Source of the DNA: Flaviramulus sp.
GTDB lineage: Bacteria; Bacteroidota; Bacteroidia; Flavobacteriales; Flavobacteriaceae
Assembly: GCA_030731745.1 (NCBI GenBank)
Contig: JANQTJ010000004.1
Coordinates: forward strand, 1 to 64,000
DNA length: 64,000 nt
Direction: 5' to 3'
Shown here: positions 27,081 to 36,620 of the stretch, in pieces
Numbering within the stretch: position 1 is the stretch's first letter
Layout: the number at the start of each line of letters is the position of its first letter
The notes under the pieces: model-generated
What the model saw: only the letters and a program-made list of their open reading frames with translations
Told to the model about the DNA's origin: nothing
Database searches by the model: none
Program-made: the position numbers and the translations under genes

Positions 27081-28532
27081 TTATTCTTCCCATTTCCAAT
27101 CGCCTCCAATAATGAGTTTTTCTTTAAGATTGTTTTTAATCATAAATTCTTTAGTGGTTTGGCTATCCATTTTTGCAGCAGGTAGCACATCTGCATTAGC
27201 CAATCCATAAAGTATCATAGTGCCAAAGCGAGAAGTATTAGTTAAATGATCTTTATTAACTAGGTTAAAATCATCACAATCAGAATGATAACAGCCATAA
27301 ATGGATCGGTCTAAGTTACTATGTACTGATAAAATTGGAATGCCCTCGAGCATGAATGGTTGGTGATCACTGTGTAATCCAGAATTATTTGAAAAACTGT
27401 TTTTAAATATAGAATCATTTTGTTTTATGGTTTCTCCAAGTTCTTTGAAGAAGTTTTCATTTTCTAATTTTCCTCCAGCATTCATTCCAACAGGATTTCC
27501 GGCCATATCAAGGTTCATCATGTATTTAATATTATCAATTTTTCCAGCCTCAACAGCTTTACTAACCATATGTTTAGAACCAAGTAAACCTTGTTCTTCT
27601 CCCATAAAAAGTACAAATTTAATAGTGCGTTTTGGTTGTAAATTATTAGCTTTAAAAGCTCTTGCAATATCTAAAACTGCAAACGAACCAATCCCATTAT
27701 CAATAGCGCCTGTTGCTAAATCCCAAGAATCTAAATGACCTCCAATAATAATTTCTTCTTCGGGTATTTCAGAACCTTTAAGCGTAGCAACTACATTTCT
27801 TGCATTGATGATATCGCTTTTATTAGTCATATTTATAGTGGCTACAGCGCCATCTGTTTTTATTTTCTCTTTTAAAGCCATGCCATCTTCTTTACCAATA
27901 CAAACAGCTGGAATTTTAATTAATTCTCCATTTACAGATGCTGTTCCTGTGAGTAATACGCCATTATCAACTTGATTGATAATGATGATTCCAATGGCAC
28001 CATATTTTATTGCTAAAGCGGTTTTTTCACTTCGGTGTAAATTATTTAAACCCTCAGAGCTACCCTCCAAAATACTTATATAAACGAGTGCAATATGGTC
28101 TTTTACAGCATCAGGATTTGTAAGATAATCAGCCTCTAATCCATTTCCCATATCAATGATTTCACCTGTAACATGAGTCTCAACAGGTGAATGACCTAAC
28201 GTAACTACTTTAGTTTCGTTGCCATTAATACTTAAATTTACTTCTCCACGAGACCACGATTCTACTTCAAAAGGTTGATATTTAACATCATCAAAACCAT
28301 ATGCTTTTAATTTTTCATAGATATAAGTCTCAGCTTTAGCTCCATTTTCTGAACCTGTTAAACGATGGCCAATAGTTTCAGATGCCTCTTTTAGGGTACT
28401 ATACGCTTTCGTATTTTCTTTAATTTCTTTGTCTATTTTAGCAAAAAGTTCAGCATTTGATAGTGCTTTTTTTTGCTTTGAACATGATACAATTAATGTT
28501 ATTAAAGCGATAAAGGTGATGGCTTTTTTCAT
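27081..28532 (-). CDS. M28-family zinc aminopeptidase with PA domain, lipoprotein
   Basis: 483 residues with a lipoprotein signal (FIALITLIVSC). A protease-associated (PA) domain (~residues 130-240) precedes the M28 catalytic domain with zinc ligands in GGHLDSWD, GAIDNGIG, LFMGEEQGLLGS and a terminal SVHSNLD. It is likely a periplasmic or surface exopeptidase that completes peptide degradation. It is the last gene of the leftward envelope block, separated from the DUF192 gene by about 110 bases, so it may have its own promoter. Confidence 0.92.
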   Translation of the reverse strand: MKKAITFIALITLIVSCSKQKKALSNAELFAKIDKEIKENTKAYSTLKEASETIGHRLTGSENGAKAETYIYEKLKAYGFDDVKYQPFEVESWSRGEVNLSINGNETKVVTLGHSPVETHVTGEIIDMGNGLEADYLTNPDAVKDHIALVYISILEGSSEGLNNLHRSEKTALAIKYGAIGIIIINQVDNGVLLTGTASVNGELIKIPAVCIGKEDGMALKEKIKTDGAVATINMTNKSDIINARNVVATLKGSEIPEEEIIIGGHLDSWDLATGAIDNGIGSFAVLDIARAFKANNLQPKRTIKFVLFMGEEQGLLGSKHMVSKAVEAGKIDNIKYMMNLDMAGNPVGMNAGGKLENENFFKELGETIKQNDSIFKNSFSNNSGLHSDHQPFMLEGIPILSVHSNLDRSIYGCYHSDCDDFNLVNKDHLTNTSRFGTMILYGLANADVLPAAKMDSQTTKEFMIKNNLKEKLIIGGDWKWEE

Positions 28533-28641
28533 AAGTTTCCAGAATTAATGTAAGGTTATATTTTGACGATATCTAATCTAACGAAGTTATCGATTTTTTT
28601 TAGAAAATATCTAATTGAATAAAGTTTTGCAAATGAGTACT

Positions 28642-29115
28642 TTAGAAATTTACTTGATCTCCAACTGAAATATGCCATCTATCAACCAAACCGGCATTAA
28701 TTTCTAAAACATATTTTGCTGGCGCATTGGATGTTAGTGAAGACTCATCAAATGGTTTCGCGTTTTTCTGGAAACTAACAATAGTTTTGTCTTTGTTGAT
28801 GAAAATTAAATCTAAGGGGATTTGTGTATTTTTCATATAAAAAGAGCGAGGTTCAACATCGTCAAAAACAAATAACATACCTTGGTTTGTTTTCATGCTG
28901 CTACGATACATTAAACCTGTTTGAGTTTCGTAATCGGTATTTGCAATTTCTATATCTAAATTTATTTGTGTGGAATCTTTTTTGAAAATAGTTAGTTCAG
29001 CTTCCTTTATAAAAGATACTTCGGTTTGTTTTATAACATTTTTATCTTCTTTACAAGATGAAAATACTATAGATAAAGTTGCAATTAAAGTTAGGAAGAG
29101 CCTTTTAGAAAACAT
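28642..29115 (-). CDS. DUF192 lipoprotein
   Basis: 157 residues with a lipobox (IVFSSC). The DUF192 signature is clear: TDYETQTGLMYRSSM, GMLFVFDDVEPRSFYMKNT, PLDLIFI and VLEINAGLVDRW. The family consists of small exported proteins of unknown biochemical role; some neighbour lipid or envelope genes. One base separates it from lgt, so it is in the lgt operon. Confidence 0.93.
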   Translation of the reverse strand: MFSKRLFLTLIATLSIVFSSCKEDKNVIKQTEVSFIKEAELTIFKKDSTQINLDIEIANTDYETQTGLMYRSSMKTNQGMLFVFDDVEPRSFYMKNTQIPLDLIFINKDKTIVSFQKNAKPFDESSLTSNAPAKYVLEINAGLVDRWHISVGDQVNF

Positions 29116-29116
29116 C

Positions 29117-30040
29117 TTATTTCACTTTGGTTTTAACTTTATAAACAAACATAAAATAAAGACCAATTAGTATAAAAGGAAGGCTTAACCACTGGCCAGT
29201 ATTTAATCCTAACCAATTGATATATTCTTCACCTTGTGGTTCCTTTACAAACTCAACAAAAAAGCGAATAGTCCATAATAAAATTAAAAATAATCCAAAT
29301 AAAAAGCCTGATTGGTCTTTTTTGGGAGTTTTTAAATAGAAATACCATAAAGCTAAAAACACAAAAATATAGCAAAACGATTCGTATAATTGTGCGGGAT
29401 GTCTGTAGGGTACTACATCTAATAATTTTGTATTATTAGCAATGGCATCGTAAGCTTTTTCAACGTTTTTGATTCCCGTAATTCTTAGGGCTTCATATTT
29501 GTTATAATAATCTTGGATAAAGCGAACTCCTAAAGGAAAATCGCCCGATTCTTTTCCGATAATTTCTGAATTAATAAAATTTCCTATTCTAATAAAAACA
29601 GCACCTGAGGCTACTGAAATAACCACTCTATCTAAAATCCACAAAAGAGATTTATATTTATAATTTCTTCGATATAAATACATGCCTAATATAATTCCAA
29701 TGGCAGCACCATGGCTAGCTAAACCTTGAAAACCAGTAAATTCAACACCATTTTTAAAACTGAAAGGAAGAAAAATACTAAAAAAATCTTCTTTTATTAA
29801 CTCAGATTGATAAAATAAAACGTGCCCTAAACGAGCACCAAGCATGGTAGCTAAAACGGTATAAATAAAAAGAGGGTCTAGATATTCTAGTGATACCTTT
29901 TCTTTTGTAAAAATGCGCTTCATGATGTACCAACCTAAAATAAAAGCAATAACCCACATAAGGCTGTAAAAATGAAGTTTGAAATTTCCAACAATATCAA
30001 TGCCTGTAATAGGATTCCAATCGAGTTTTAATAGTTGCAT
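29117..30040 (-). CDS. lgt: Prolipoprotein diacylglyceryl transferase
   Basis: 307 residues, polytopic. It transfers diacylglycerol from phosphatidylglycerol to the lipobox Cys. Signatures are LGARLGHVLFY, QGLASHGAAIG, the Lgt fingerprint RIGNFINSEIIGK, and RHPAQLYES. It sits between two lipoprotein genes. This is relevant because many proteins encoded in the window are lipoproteins. Confidence 0.97.
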   Translation of the reverse strand: MQLLKLDWNPITGIDIVGNFKLHFYSLMWVIAFILGWYIMKRIFTKEKVSLEYLDPLFIYTVLATMLGARLGHVLFYQSELIKEDFFSIFLPFSFKNGVEFTGFQGLASHGAAIGIILGMYLYRRNYKYKSLLWILDRVVISVASGAVFIRIGNFINSEIIGKESGDFPLGVRFIQDYYNKYEALRITGIKNVEKAYDAIANNTKLLDVVPYRHPAQLYESFCYIFVFLALWYFYLKTPKKDQSGFLFGLFLILLWTIRFFVEFVKEPQGEEYINWLGLNTGQWLSLPFILIGLYFMFVYKVKTKVK

Positions 30041-30095
30041 GTGTTTAGTTTTTCAACGTAAATATAATCGTTAAGAGGCTGATTTATGTTAAAAT

Positions 30096-31223
30096 TTAAT
30101 TAATAAGTTTAACAATTTCAACTTCAAAAATTAAGTTTGATTTTCCAGGGATACCTCTATTTCCAAATTCGCCGTAGGCTAAATGGTAGGGTATAAATAT
30201 CGTTGCTTTATCTCCAACACTTAATTGTTTTATGCCTTCTTTTAAACCTGCAATTATTGATGCGTTTGGCGTAATTTCAACCTCAATTGGTTCGTATTTA
30301 TTTGCTTCTTTTCTTTTCTCGTTAACAGCATTAAGTTCTTCGGCTATTTCTAATTTACTTGTTTCTAAAAGCTTACCGTTTTCAAAATATACCGCATAAT
30401 GAGTTATCGTTCTGTCTCCTTCTTTTAATTTTTCTCCAGTACCTTTTTCTGAAATAAAATATTTTAAACCAGATTCAAGTATTGTAGCCTTGGATTCTTG
30501 TGAAACGAATTTATCTTTGGATGCTTTTATGATAGCTTCTGCGTTTGCTATTTTTTCTTTTTCTAAACGTTCTTCTTCAGCAAAATGATTTATAAAAATT
30601 TTAGGTGCATCAAATTGCTTGGCTGCTTTACCTTTTCTAATAATATTTAATTCCTCAATTACAACGTTCTTAATTGGTTTATTTTTGTTATCAACTTTTA
30701 CATTTGAAATAGAATCTTGAATGTTTAAGCCTATAACTAATTGACCAAAAATACTGTGTACTTTATCTAAATGAGGTTTTGGGACTTCAGTGATAAAAAA
30801 TTGAGTACCATTAGAATTTGGGCCAGAATTTGCCATGGATAAAACACCTGGTTTATCGTGTTTTAAGTCTGGGTGGAATTCATCTTTAAATCTATATCCA
30901 GCACTTCCTACTCCTGTGCCATTTGGGTCGCCACCTTGAATCATAAATTCATTCATAACACGATGAAAGATAAGTCCGTTGTAAAATTTTTTTTCTTTGA
31001 ATTTATCATTAACCATGGTATTAGTGCCTTCAGCTAAAGAAACGAAGTTAGCTACCGTTATTGGTACTTTTTCACTTTCTAGTTTTGCTACCATAACACC
31101 TTTATTTGTTATAAACTCAGCATAAATACCATCTTCTAACTCAGGATATTGTGCTTTGCATGATGTTAAATTAAGTACTAAAACTAGTATTAAAAGCATG
31201 AGAGTTTTATTGAATACTTTCAT
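30096..31223 (-). CDS. Cyclophilin-FKBP fusion peptidyl-prolyl isomerase, lipoprotein
   Basis: 375 residues with a lipobox ending in LNLTSC. Residues ~30-190 form a cyclophilin domain (GLIFHRVMNEFMIQGGDPNG; GPNSNGTQFFITEV; HSIFGQLVIGL). After a helical linker, residues ~265-375 form an FKBP domain (GDRTITHYAVYFENGKLLET; YHLAYGEFGNRGIPG; LIFEVEIVKL). It carries two unrelated PPIase folds in one exported chain. One base separates it from gldI, indicating an operon, so it may share clients with GldI. Confidence 0.93.
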   Translation of the reverse strand: MKVFNKTLMLLILVLVLNLTSCKAQYPELEDGIYAEFITNKGVMVAKLESEKVPITVANFVSLAEGTNTMVNDKFKEKKFYNGLIFHRVMNEFMIQGGDPNGTGVGSAGYRFKDEFHPDLKHDKPGVLSMANSGPNSNGTQFFITEVPKPHLDKVHSIFGQLVIGLNIQDSISNVKVDNKNKPIKNVVIEELNIIRKGKAAKQFDAPKIFINHFAEEERLEKEKIANAEAIIKASKDKFVSQESKATILESGLKYFISEKGTGEKLKEGDRTITHYAVYFENGKLLETSKLEIAEELNAVNEKRKEANKYEPIEVEITPNASIIAGLKEGIKQLSVGDKATIFIPYHLAYGEFGNRGIPGKSNLIFEVEIVKLIN

Positions 31224-31224
31224 T

Positions 31225-31767
31225 TTAATTAGTTTGATTTAGGGTGATTGAATTTACAGTAACTTCACAAATTATAGGTGTATTACCTGGTATTCTATTC
31301 TCGTCTCCATAATAGCCATAAGCTTTTAGCGAAGGAAATAAAAAAGTTACAGTTTCACCAGATTTCATGAGTTTTAAACCTTCTCGAAGCCCTGTGAATA
31401 ATTCTTGCTTATCCATGGCATAAGTTTGTGTTTTTATATCGTCTTTGGAATAAATCACGATACCATTTAAGGCTTTAACGTTATAATCATAAATTATGAT
31501 GTCTCCAAAAACGGGTGTTTTTAAAGAATCTATCTCAATTTTGTTGTTGTAATAATACCAAAAACCACTCTCTGAAGCTATGTAGTCTTCTTTTTGAATT
31601 TCCATTAGCTTTTCTATGGAAGCTTGCTCTTTTGCATTTAGGTTTTTGTTTCGTTCAACAGAGGCATCAATAAAAGAGCCTGTTTTTACAGAAACCGGAC
31701 GTCTAGCTTCAGGTGTTTTGCATCCAAAAGCTAGCAGTATACATATTAATATTAATAATTTAATCAT
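31225..31767 (-). CDS. gldI: Gliding motility-associated FKBP-type PPIase lipoprotein GldI
   Basis: 180 residues with a lipobox (LLAFGC). The single FKBP domain (IIIYDYNVKALNGIVIYSK; REGLKLMKSGETVTFLFPS; KAYGYYGDENRIPGNTPI) fits GldI of flavobacteria, a protein required for gliding in F. johnsoniae. The gene order DHH phosphoesterase - gldI - PPIase agrees with that seen elsewhere in the family as I recall. It overlaps nrnA by eight bases. The call is by family plus context; a generic FKBP lipoprotein remains possible. Confidence 0.82.
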   Translation of the reverse strand: MIKLLILICILLAFGCKTPEARRPVSVKTGSFIDASVERNKNLNAKEQASIEKLMEIQKEDYIASESGFWYYYNNKIEIDSLKTPVFGDIIIYDYNVKALNGIVIYSKDDIKTQTYAMDKQELFTGLREGLKLMKSGETVTFLFPSLKAYGYYGDENRIPGNTPIICEVTVNSITLNQTN

Positions 31768-32779
31768 TGTTTAGGGCTTTGTTATAACTAGGCAATATAC
31801 TAATAAATTTTTCAACTGTTTTGTCTAACGATAAGTGACTTTTTCCTCCAGCGGCATTTGTATGGCCACCACCTTCAAAATGAGCTCTCGACATTTCGTT
31901 TACAGAAAAGTCTCCTTTCGAGCGTAACGATATTTTTATAATACCTTCTTGCTTATCTTCTATAAAAATAGCTGCAAGTTTGATGCCTTCTAATGATAAG
32001 CAATAATTAACAACACCTTCAGTGTCGCCTTTCTTATAATTAAATTTATTTAATTCATTTTGAGTTAGGGTGATGTAAGCAGTTTTAGATTCTGAAATTA
32101 CTTTTAGATTACTTAAAGCACAACCTAAAAGTTGTAGACTTTCATAACTATTTGAATCATAAACTTGATTATGGATATCTGAATTATTAGCTCCTTTTTC
32201 AATAAGACTAGCTATAATTTGATGGGTTTTACTTGTTGTACAAGGAAATCTAAAGGAACCCGTATCTGTCATAATTCCAACATATAGACTTGTAGCTATA
32301 TTGTTCTCGATTAAATTAGAATCTCCAAGTATATCAATGTAATGATAAATCATTTCGCAAGTAGAACTCATAGTAACATCACTGTAGGTGTAAGTTGCAT
32401 AATTATCTGGGGCTTGATGATGATCTATCATTATTTTCAAAGCTTTACTATCAGATAAAACAGTTTCCATATCTCCCGTTCTATGAAATGCATTAAAATC
32501 TAACGTGAAAATGATTTCAGCTTCATTAATCAACGAATCACATGTGGTTTTTTGAGAATCGTATTTTAAAATAGTTTCATTTCCTGGAATCCATTTTAAA
32601 AATGAAGGAGAATCATTAGGTGTTAAAACATGTACTTGATGTCTTCCTTTCATTAAATAATGGAACAACCCTAAACTAGATCCTATAGCATCTCCGTCAG
32701 GATTTTTATGAGTTACAATAACTATCTTTTTTGGAGTTGAAAACAACTTTTTTATGCTTGAAATATCTTGTTTATTCAT
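31760..32779 (-). CDS. DHH-family phosphoesterase (NrnA-like)
   Basis: 339 residues, cytosolic. DHH motifs are VTHKNPDGDAIGSSLGL, FTLDFN and MIDHHQAPD; the DHHA1 domain ends in FEGGGHTNAAGG. NrnA-type enzymes degrade nanoRNAs and dephosphorylate pAp, and some cleave cyclic dinucleotide products; the specific activity here is not decided. It is the first gene of the leftward gldI-lgt block. Confidence 0.9.
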   Translation of the reverse strand: MNKQDISSIKKLFSTPKKIVIVTHKNPDGDAIGSSLGLFHYLMKGRHQVHVLTPNDSPSFLKWIPGNETILKYDSQKTTCDSLINEAEIIFTLDFNAFHRTGDMETVLSDSKALKIMIDHHQAPDNYATYTYSDVTMSSTCEMIYHYIDILGDSNLIENNIATSLYVGIMTDTGSFRFPCTTSKTHQIIASLIEKGANNSDIHNQVYDSNSYESLQLLGCALSNLKVISESKTAYITLTQNELNKFNYKKGDTEGVVNYCLSLEGIKLAAIFIEDKQEGIIKISLRSKGDFSVNEMSRAHFEGGGHTNAAGGKSHLSLDKTVEKFISILPSYNKALNND

Positions 32780-32865
32780 AAGGTACGAATATACAATTTA
32801 ATAAAATATACTTAAAATAGAATAATGTATTTTTATGGCTTTATAAAACTTTAAATTTTAATTTG

Positions 32866-33897
32866 ATGAAAATATTAAGCTATGTGATTATTTTAAGTTT
32901 TTGTTTTTTTTCTTGCAAACCAACTCAAAATAATTTGCCATTCAACGAAACTGAGCTTTTTGATGTTACCATTGCTTTTGGTTCTTGCAATAAGCAAAAT
33001 GTTCAAAATATTTTATGGAAAGAGGTTTTAAAAAACCATCCAGAAATGTGGATTTGGGGAGGAGATAATATTTATTCAGACTCGGATAATAAACATAAAC
33101 TTTGGAAAGATTACCAAGTGCAATTAGCTCAAGCGGATTATCAAAAACTACAAAATAGCACTAAAATTATGGCTACTTGGGATGATCATGATTATGGGTT
33201 AAATGATGGCGGCGCAGAGTTTCATTTTAAAGATGAAAGTCAGCAATTGTTTTTAGATTTTTTAGGAATTCCAAAAACCGATAAAAGAAGAACACAAAAA
33301 GGGATTTATACTTCGCAGGATATTATATCAGAAAAAGGAATTATTAAAGTAATAGTTTTAGATACTCGCTTTTTTAGATCAGCATTAACAAACGCTACTG
33401 ATAAAAGTAAACGATATCAACCAAATAAGTATGGTGAAGGTACTGTTTTAGGTGTAGCGCAATGGCAATGGCTTGAAGAGGAGCTGATAAACTCTCAAGC
33501 TAATTTTAATATAATTGTTAGTAGTGTTCAGATTTTATCGGGAGAACATGGGTTTGAAACTTGGGCAAATTTTCCTCATGAAGTGGATAAGTTAGTGAAA
33601 TTGATAGAACTTTCTAAAGCTAAAGGGGTGTTATTAGTTTCAGGTGACAGGCATATTTCTGAGTTTTCAAAAATAAAAAGTGCAGATTTAAGTTACCCAT
33701 TAATTGATTTCACCTCAAGTGGTTTAACCCACACATATACTGGTTTTACAGAAGAAGCTAATAAATTTAGACAAGGTTTTGTGGTTTCAGATTTAAGCTT
33801 TGGCTTATTAAAGTTTAATTTTGATAAATCTGAAATTCAAATGGAAATGCGTGGTAAAAACAATCAAATTCAGCAAAAACTTTTACAAAAGTATTAG
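32866..33897 (+). CDS. PhoD-like alkaline phosphatase lipoprotein
   Basis: The ATG at 32866 is chosen over the TTG at 32863. 343 residues with a lipobox (FCFFSC). Metallophosphoesterase motifs of the PhoD family are TIAFGSCNK, MWIWGGDNIYSD, TWDDHDYG, VLDTRFFR and LLVSGDRHISE. It should hydrolyse phosphate esters or diesters in the periplasm. It diverges from the nrnA-gldI operon and lies just upstream of ndk on the same strand, though ndk has its own promoter. Confidence 0.9.
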   Translation: MKILSYVIILSFCFFSCKPTQNNLPFNETELFDVTIAFGSCNKQNVQNILWKEVLKNHPEMWIWGGDNIYSDSDNKHKLWKDYQVQLAQADYQKLQNSTKIMATWDDHDYGLNDGGAEFHFKDESQQLFLDFLGIPKTDKRRTQKGIYTSQDIISEKGIIKVIVLDTRFFRSALTNATDKSKRYQPNKYGEGTVLGVAQWQWLEEELINSQANFNIIVSSVQILSGEHGFETWANFPHEVDKLVKLIELSKAKGVLLVSGDRHISEFSKIKSADLSYPLIDFTSSGLTHTYTGFTEEANKFRQGFVVSDLSFGLLKFNFDKSEIQMEMRGKNNQIQQKLLQKY

Positions 33898-33919
33898 TTA
33901 TAAAATAAATATAAAACTG

Positions 33920-33927
33920 TAATTTTG
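33920..33927 (+). promoter_or_regulatory. -7 promoter element of ndk (TAATTTTG)
   Basis: TAATTTTG matches TAnnTTTG and lies 21 bases before the ndk ATG, giving a short leader. A -33 TTTG is not clear. Confidence 0.6.
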
Positions 33928-33948
33928 CACAAAATTTAAAAATACAAA

Positions 33949-34368
33949 ATGGCAACAAATAGAACATTTACAATGCTTAAGCCAGATGCTGTTGAGAAAA
34001 GACACATTGGTGCAATATTAGAAAAAATTTCAGCTTCAGGATTTAGAATTGTAGCGATGAAATTAACTCAAATGACAACTGCAGATGCAGAAGCTTTTTA
34101 TGCCATACATAAAGAGCGTCCGTTTTTTCCAGATTTAGTTGGATATATGACGCGTGGCCCAATTGTAGCTGCTATTTTAGAAAAAGAAAACGCTGTTGAG
34201 GATTTTAGAACTTTAATTGGTGCAACAAATCCTGCTGATGCAGCAGAAGGAACCATACGTAAATTATATGCAGCTTCTATTGGTGAAAATGCCGTACATG
34301 GCAGTGATAGTGATGATAATGCAGCTATTGAAGGTGCTTTTCATTTCTCAGGAAGAGAGATGTTTTAA
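33949..34368 (+). CDS. ndk: Nucleoside-diphosphate kinase
   Basis: 139 residues. It equalises NTP pools by transferring gamma-phosphates through a His. Family landmarks are [18 protein letters not shown], the active-site region [15 protein letters not shown] (catalytic His in VHGSDS) and the [17 protein letters not shown] stretch. It has its own promoter and ends at a strong terminator. Confidence 0.97.
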   Translation: MATNRTFTMLKPDAVEKRHIGAILEKISASGFRIVAMKLTQMTTADAEAFYAIHKERPFFPDLVGYMTRGPIVAAILEKENAVEDFRTLIGATNPADAAEGTIRKLYAASIGENAVHGSDSDDNAAIEGAFHFSGREMF

Positions 34369-34391
34369 TATATTACTCAATATAATATAAT

Positions 34392-34423
34392 AAAAAACCC
34401 AGCAATGAATTGCTGGGTTTTTT
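34392..34423 (+). terminator. Intrinsic terminator of ndk
   Basis: AAAAAACCCAGCAA-TGAA-TTGCTGGGTTTTTT is a perfect 14-bp stem with T-run, and is also usable in reverse for the converging csp gene. Confidence 0.93.
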
Positions 34424-34451
34424 CTGTGCCAATAAAGTTAATTAGTATATA

Positions 34452-34643
34452 TTAAACTACTTTTACATTTACTGCGTTTAAACCTTTTCTACCTTCCTGT
34501 AAATCAAATTCAACTAAATCGCCTTCGCGAATTTCGTCAATTAATCCAGAAATGTGAACAAAATGTTCTTTTTTCGAACCTTCTTCAACTATAAATCCGA
34601 ATCCTTTAGAATCATTGAAGAATTTTACTGTTCCTTTACTCAT
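34452..34643 (-). CDS. Cold-shock domain protein (copy 1)
   Basis: 63 residues, a complete single cold-shock domain with RNP1 KGFGFI and RNP2 HFVHI. It binds single-stranded RNA/DNA and acts as an RNA chaperone. It differs from the next copy mainly around residues 17-26 (VEEGSKKEH versus TEDDNNKEH). The copies are separated by about 170 bases and each has its own promoter. Cold induction is not demonstrable here. Confidence 0.96.
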   Translation of the reverse strand: MSKGTVKFFNDSKGFGFIVEEGSKKEHFVHISGLIDEIREGDLVEFDLQEGRKGLNAVNVKVV

Positions 34644-34678
34644 GTGCTAAAATATTAAATTAATTATTTACTTGTGTA

Positions 34679-34686
34679 CAAACTTA
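34679..34686 (-). promoter_or_regulatory. -7 promoter element of csp copy 1 (TAAGTTTG)
   Basis: On the minus strand TAAGTTTG fits TAnnTTTG and lies 35 bases upstream of the start, leaving a short leader. Confidence 0.5.
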
Positions 34687-34747
34687 GTGCCAAATAATTA
34701 TTAATACATTTAACATTAAATTTTTACACCCAAAAGATAGTAAATAA

Positions 34748-34783
34748 AAAAAAGTCTATCAAAAATATTTTTGATAGACTTTT
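34748..34783 (-). terminator. Intrinsic terminator of csp copy 2
   Basis: AAAAGTCTATCAAAAA-TA-TTTTTGATAGACTTTT is a long perfect stem between the two csp genes. It should end the transcript of the upstream (right-hand) copy and so separates their expression. Confidence 0.9.
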
Positions 34784-34810
34784 AACATTGTAATTGTTAA
34801 AGTATATATC

Positions 34811-35002
34811 TTAGATTACTTTTACGTTTACGGCGTTTAATCCTTTTCTACCTTCTTGTAGATCGAATTCAACTGCATCACCTTCACGAATTTCATCGAT
34901 AAGTCCTGAAATGTGTACGAAATGTTCTTTGTTGTTGTCATCTTCAGTGATGAATCCAAAACCTTTAGAATCATTGAAGAATTTTACGGTACCTTTACTC
35001 AT
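34811..35002 (-). CDS. Cold-shock domain protein (copy 2)
   Basis: The start is at 35002 (MSKGTVKFFND). The track start at 35032 would put the first codons inside the promoter box, so it is rejected. 63 residues, a full cold-shock domain nearly identical in protein to copy 1, with silent divergence at many codons. The duplication is therefore old and kept by selection. Confidence 0.96.
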   Translation of the reverse strand: MSKGTVKFFNDSKGFGFITEDDNNKEHFVHISGLIDEIREGDAVEFDLQEGRKGLNAVNVKVI

Positions 35003-35029
35003 TGTATTTGTATTATAATAATTAAGCGC

Positions 35030-35037
35030 CAAAGGTA
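35030..35037 (-). promoter_or_regulatory. -7 promoter element of csp copy 2 (TACCTTTG)
   Basis: The minus-strand TACCTTTG fits TAnnTTTG and lies 27 bases upstream of the ATG at 35002. It overlaps the alternative start proposed by the ORF track and so decides the start. Confidence 0.55.
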
Positions 35038-35099
35038 ATATAAAAATGTATAGTTTGTTATTTTTTGTAGATTTATTTTAAATATATTTTACAATTTAA

Positions 35100-35396
35100 C
35101 TATCTTAAAATCAATTTTTTAATTATTTCTTTACCTAATTCTTCATTAAGCATATTAATTATTTTTTGTTTTCCGTAGCTTAATTCTTCCCTCAAAACAC
35201 TGGAGCTTAATTGAATATAAAGGGTTTCTCGTTCCAGATTTACAGAAGTTGTATAATTATTTACACCATTACCCATAAGTTTAGCCCAAGCATCAGCAAC
35301 ATTCACTTTGTTTAGGCCTTTTTCTAACTTATTAGTTTCTACAAATTCTTTTAACGCATCAGATATGCTGATATTTTCGTTGTTTCGCTTTGCCAT
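35100..35396 (-). CDS. DUF721 / DciA-like protein
   Basis: 98 residues with the DUF721 pattern VADAWAKLMGNGVNNYTTSV...LYIQLSSSVLREELSYGKQKII. DciA proteins of this superfamily load the replicative helicase DnaB in bacteria lacking DnaC. The gene is seven bases downstream of recF in one transcript, which fits a replication or repair role. Confidence 0.88.
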   Translation of the reverse strand: MAKRNNENISISDALKEFVETNKLEKGLNKVNVADAWAKLMGNGVNNYTTSVNLERETLYIQLSSSVLREELSYGKQKIINMLNEELGKEIIKKLILR

Positions 35397-35403
35397 TATT
35401 TAT

Positions 35404-36483
35404 TTAAAGTTTAAAAACTTCATACGATTGATGTACCTGTTTTACGGCTTTTTCAGTACGTTCAGCATGGGTGTCACTAATAAACAATTGCCCAAAATTT
35501 TCATCATCTACTAATTTAATAATTTGTGATACACGATTTTCATCTAACTTATCAAAAATATCATCTAAAAGTAAAATGGGATTTACACCACTCTGAGCTT
35601 TTATAAAGTCAAATTGTGCTAATTTTAAAGCAATTAAAAACGATTTTTGCTGCCCTTGGCTTCCAAATTTTTTTATGGGATGACTCTCAATATTAAAATT
35701 TAAATCATCTTTATGAATTCCAACACTTGTGTATTGTAGGGCTTTATCTTTATTTATAACAGTTTTTAAAAGATTTTGTAAATCATCTTCAAACAAATCA
35801 CTTTGATATGCTAGATCAACTTCTTCATTACCATTACTGATTGCTTCATAACGCGATTTAAAAATGGGGATAAATTCTTTTAAAAAGTCATCACGTTTTT
35901 TAAAAATAGCTGTTCCAAAATCTGTTAATTGGGTATTGTAAACTTCTAAGGTATCTTTATTAAATGTGTGGTTTAAAGCAAAATATTTGAGAAGTGCATT
36001 TCGTTGTGCTAAAATTTTATTATAATTAATTAAATGCGTTAAATAGTTTTTATCGCTTTGCGAAATCACACTATCTATAAACTTTCTTCGGGTATCACTC
36101 CCTTCAATAATCAAATCTCTATCAGCAGGCGAAATAATTACTAATGGTAAAAATCCTATATGTTCACTAAACTTTTCATAAGCTTTACCGTTACGCTTAA
36201 TTACTTTTTTTTGTCCGCGTTTTAGACTTACTGCAACTTTTTCTGTTTTATCTTCCTTATTATAATCTCCATTTATTACAAAAAACTCCTCATCATGTTT
36301 AATATTCTGTGTGGCTACCGGATTAAAATAACTTTTTCCAAAGGATAAATGATAAATAGCATCAAGCACATTTGTTTTTCCAATACCATTATTTCCAACA
36401 ATACAATTTATCTTATCATTGAAAATGAACGATTTACTATCGAAATTTTTATAATTGAGTAAAGAAAGAGATTTTAAAATCAT
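35404..36483 (-). CDS. recF: DNA replication and repair protein RecF
   Basis: 359 residues, an SMC-like ATPase. The Walker A is [19 protein letters not shown], the signature is [18 protein letters not shown] and the Walker B is [14 protein letters not shown]. It binds ssDNA-dsDNA junctions and helps load RecA at gaps. It is the first gene of a two-gene operon with the DciA-like protein. It diverges from the YfgM-like gene. Confidence 0.96.
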   Translation of the reverse strand: MILKSLSLLNYKNFDSKSFIFNDKINCIVGNNGIGKTNVLDAIYHLSFGKSYFNPVATQNIKHDEEFFVINGDYNKEDKTEKVAVSLKRGQKKVIKRNGKAYEKFSEHIGFLPLVIISPADRDLIIEGSDTRRKFIDSVISQSDKNYLTHLINYNKILAQRNALLKYFALNHTFNKDTLEVYNTQLTDFGTAIFKKRDDFLKEFIPIFKSRYEAISNGNEEVDLAYQSDLFEDDLQNLLKTVINKDKALQYTSVGIHKDDLNFNIESHPIKKFGSQGQQKSFLIALKLAQFDFIKAQSGVNPILLLDDIFDKLDENRVSQIIKLVDDENFGQLFISDTHAERTEKAVKQVHQSYEVFKL

Positions 36484-36587
36484 ACAAAAGGTAACTTAAA
36501 GCACGTTTAGAGACTAAACTCTTAAAAAGAAGTGCAAATTATTGAAAAATATCAAATAAATACCCTTTTAGTTATGAAGAAAAATTA

Positions 36588-36595
36588 TATTTTTG
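36588..36595 (+). promoter_or_regulatory. -7 promoter element upstream of the YfgM-like/ribH operon
   Basis: TATTTTTG (TAnnTTTG) ends 25 bases before the ATG at 36621. Confidence 0.55.
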
Positions 36596-36620
36596 CGCCA
36601 CAATAATTTAGAACAAATAA

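Noticed and set aside
27427-27738. Plus-strand 103-aa ORF
   Set aside because: Antisense within the well-supported M28 peptidase gene.
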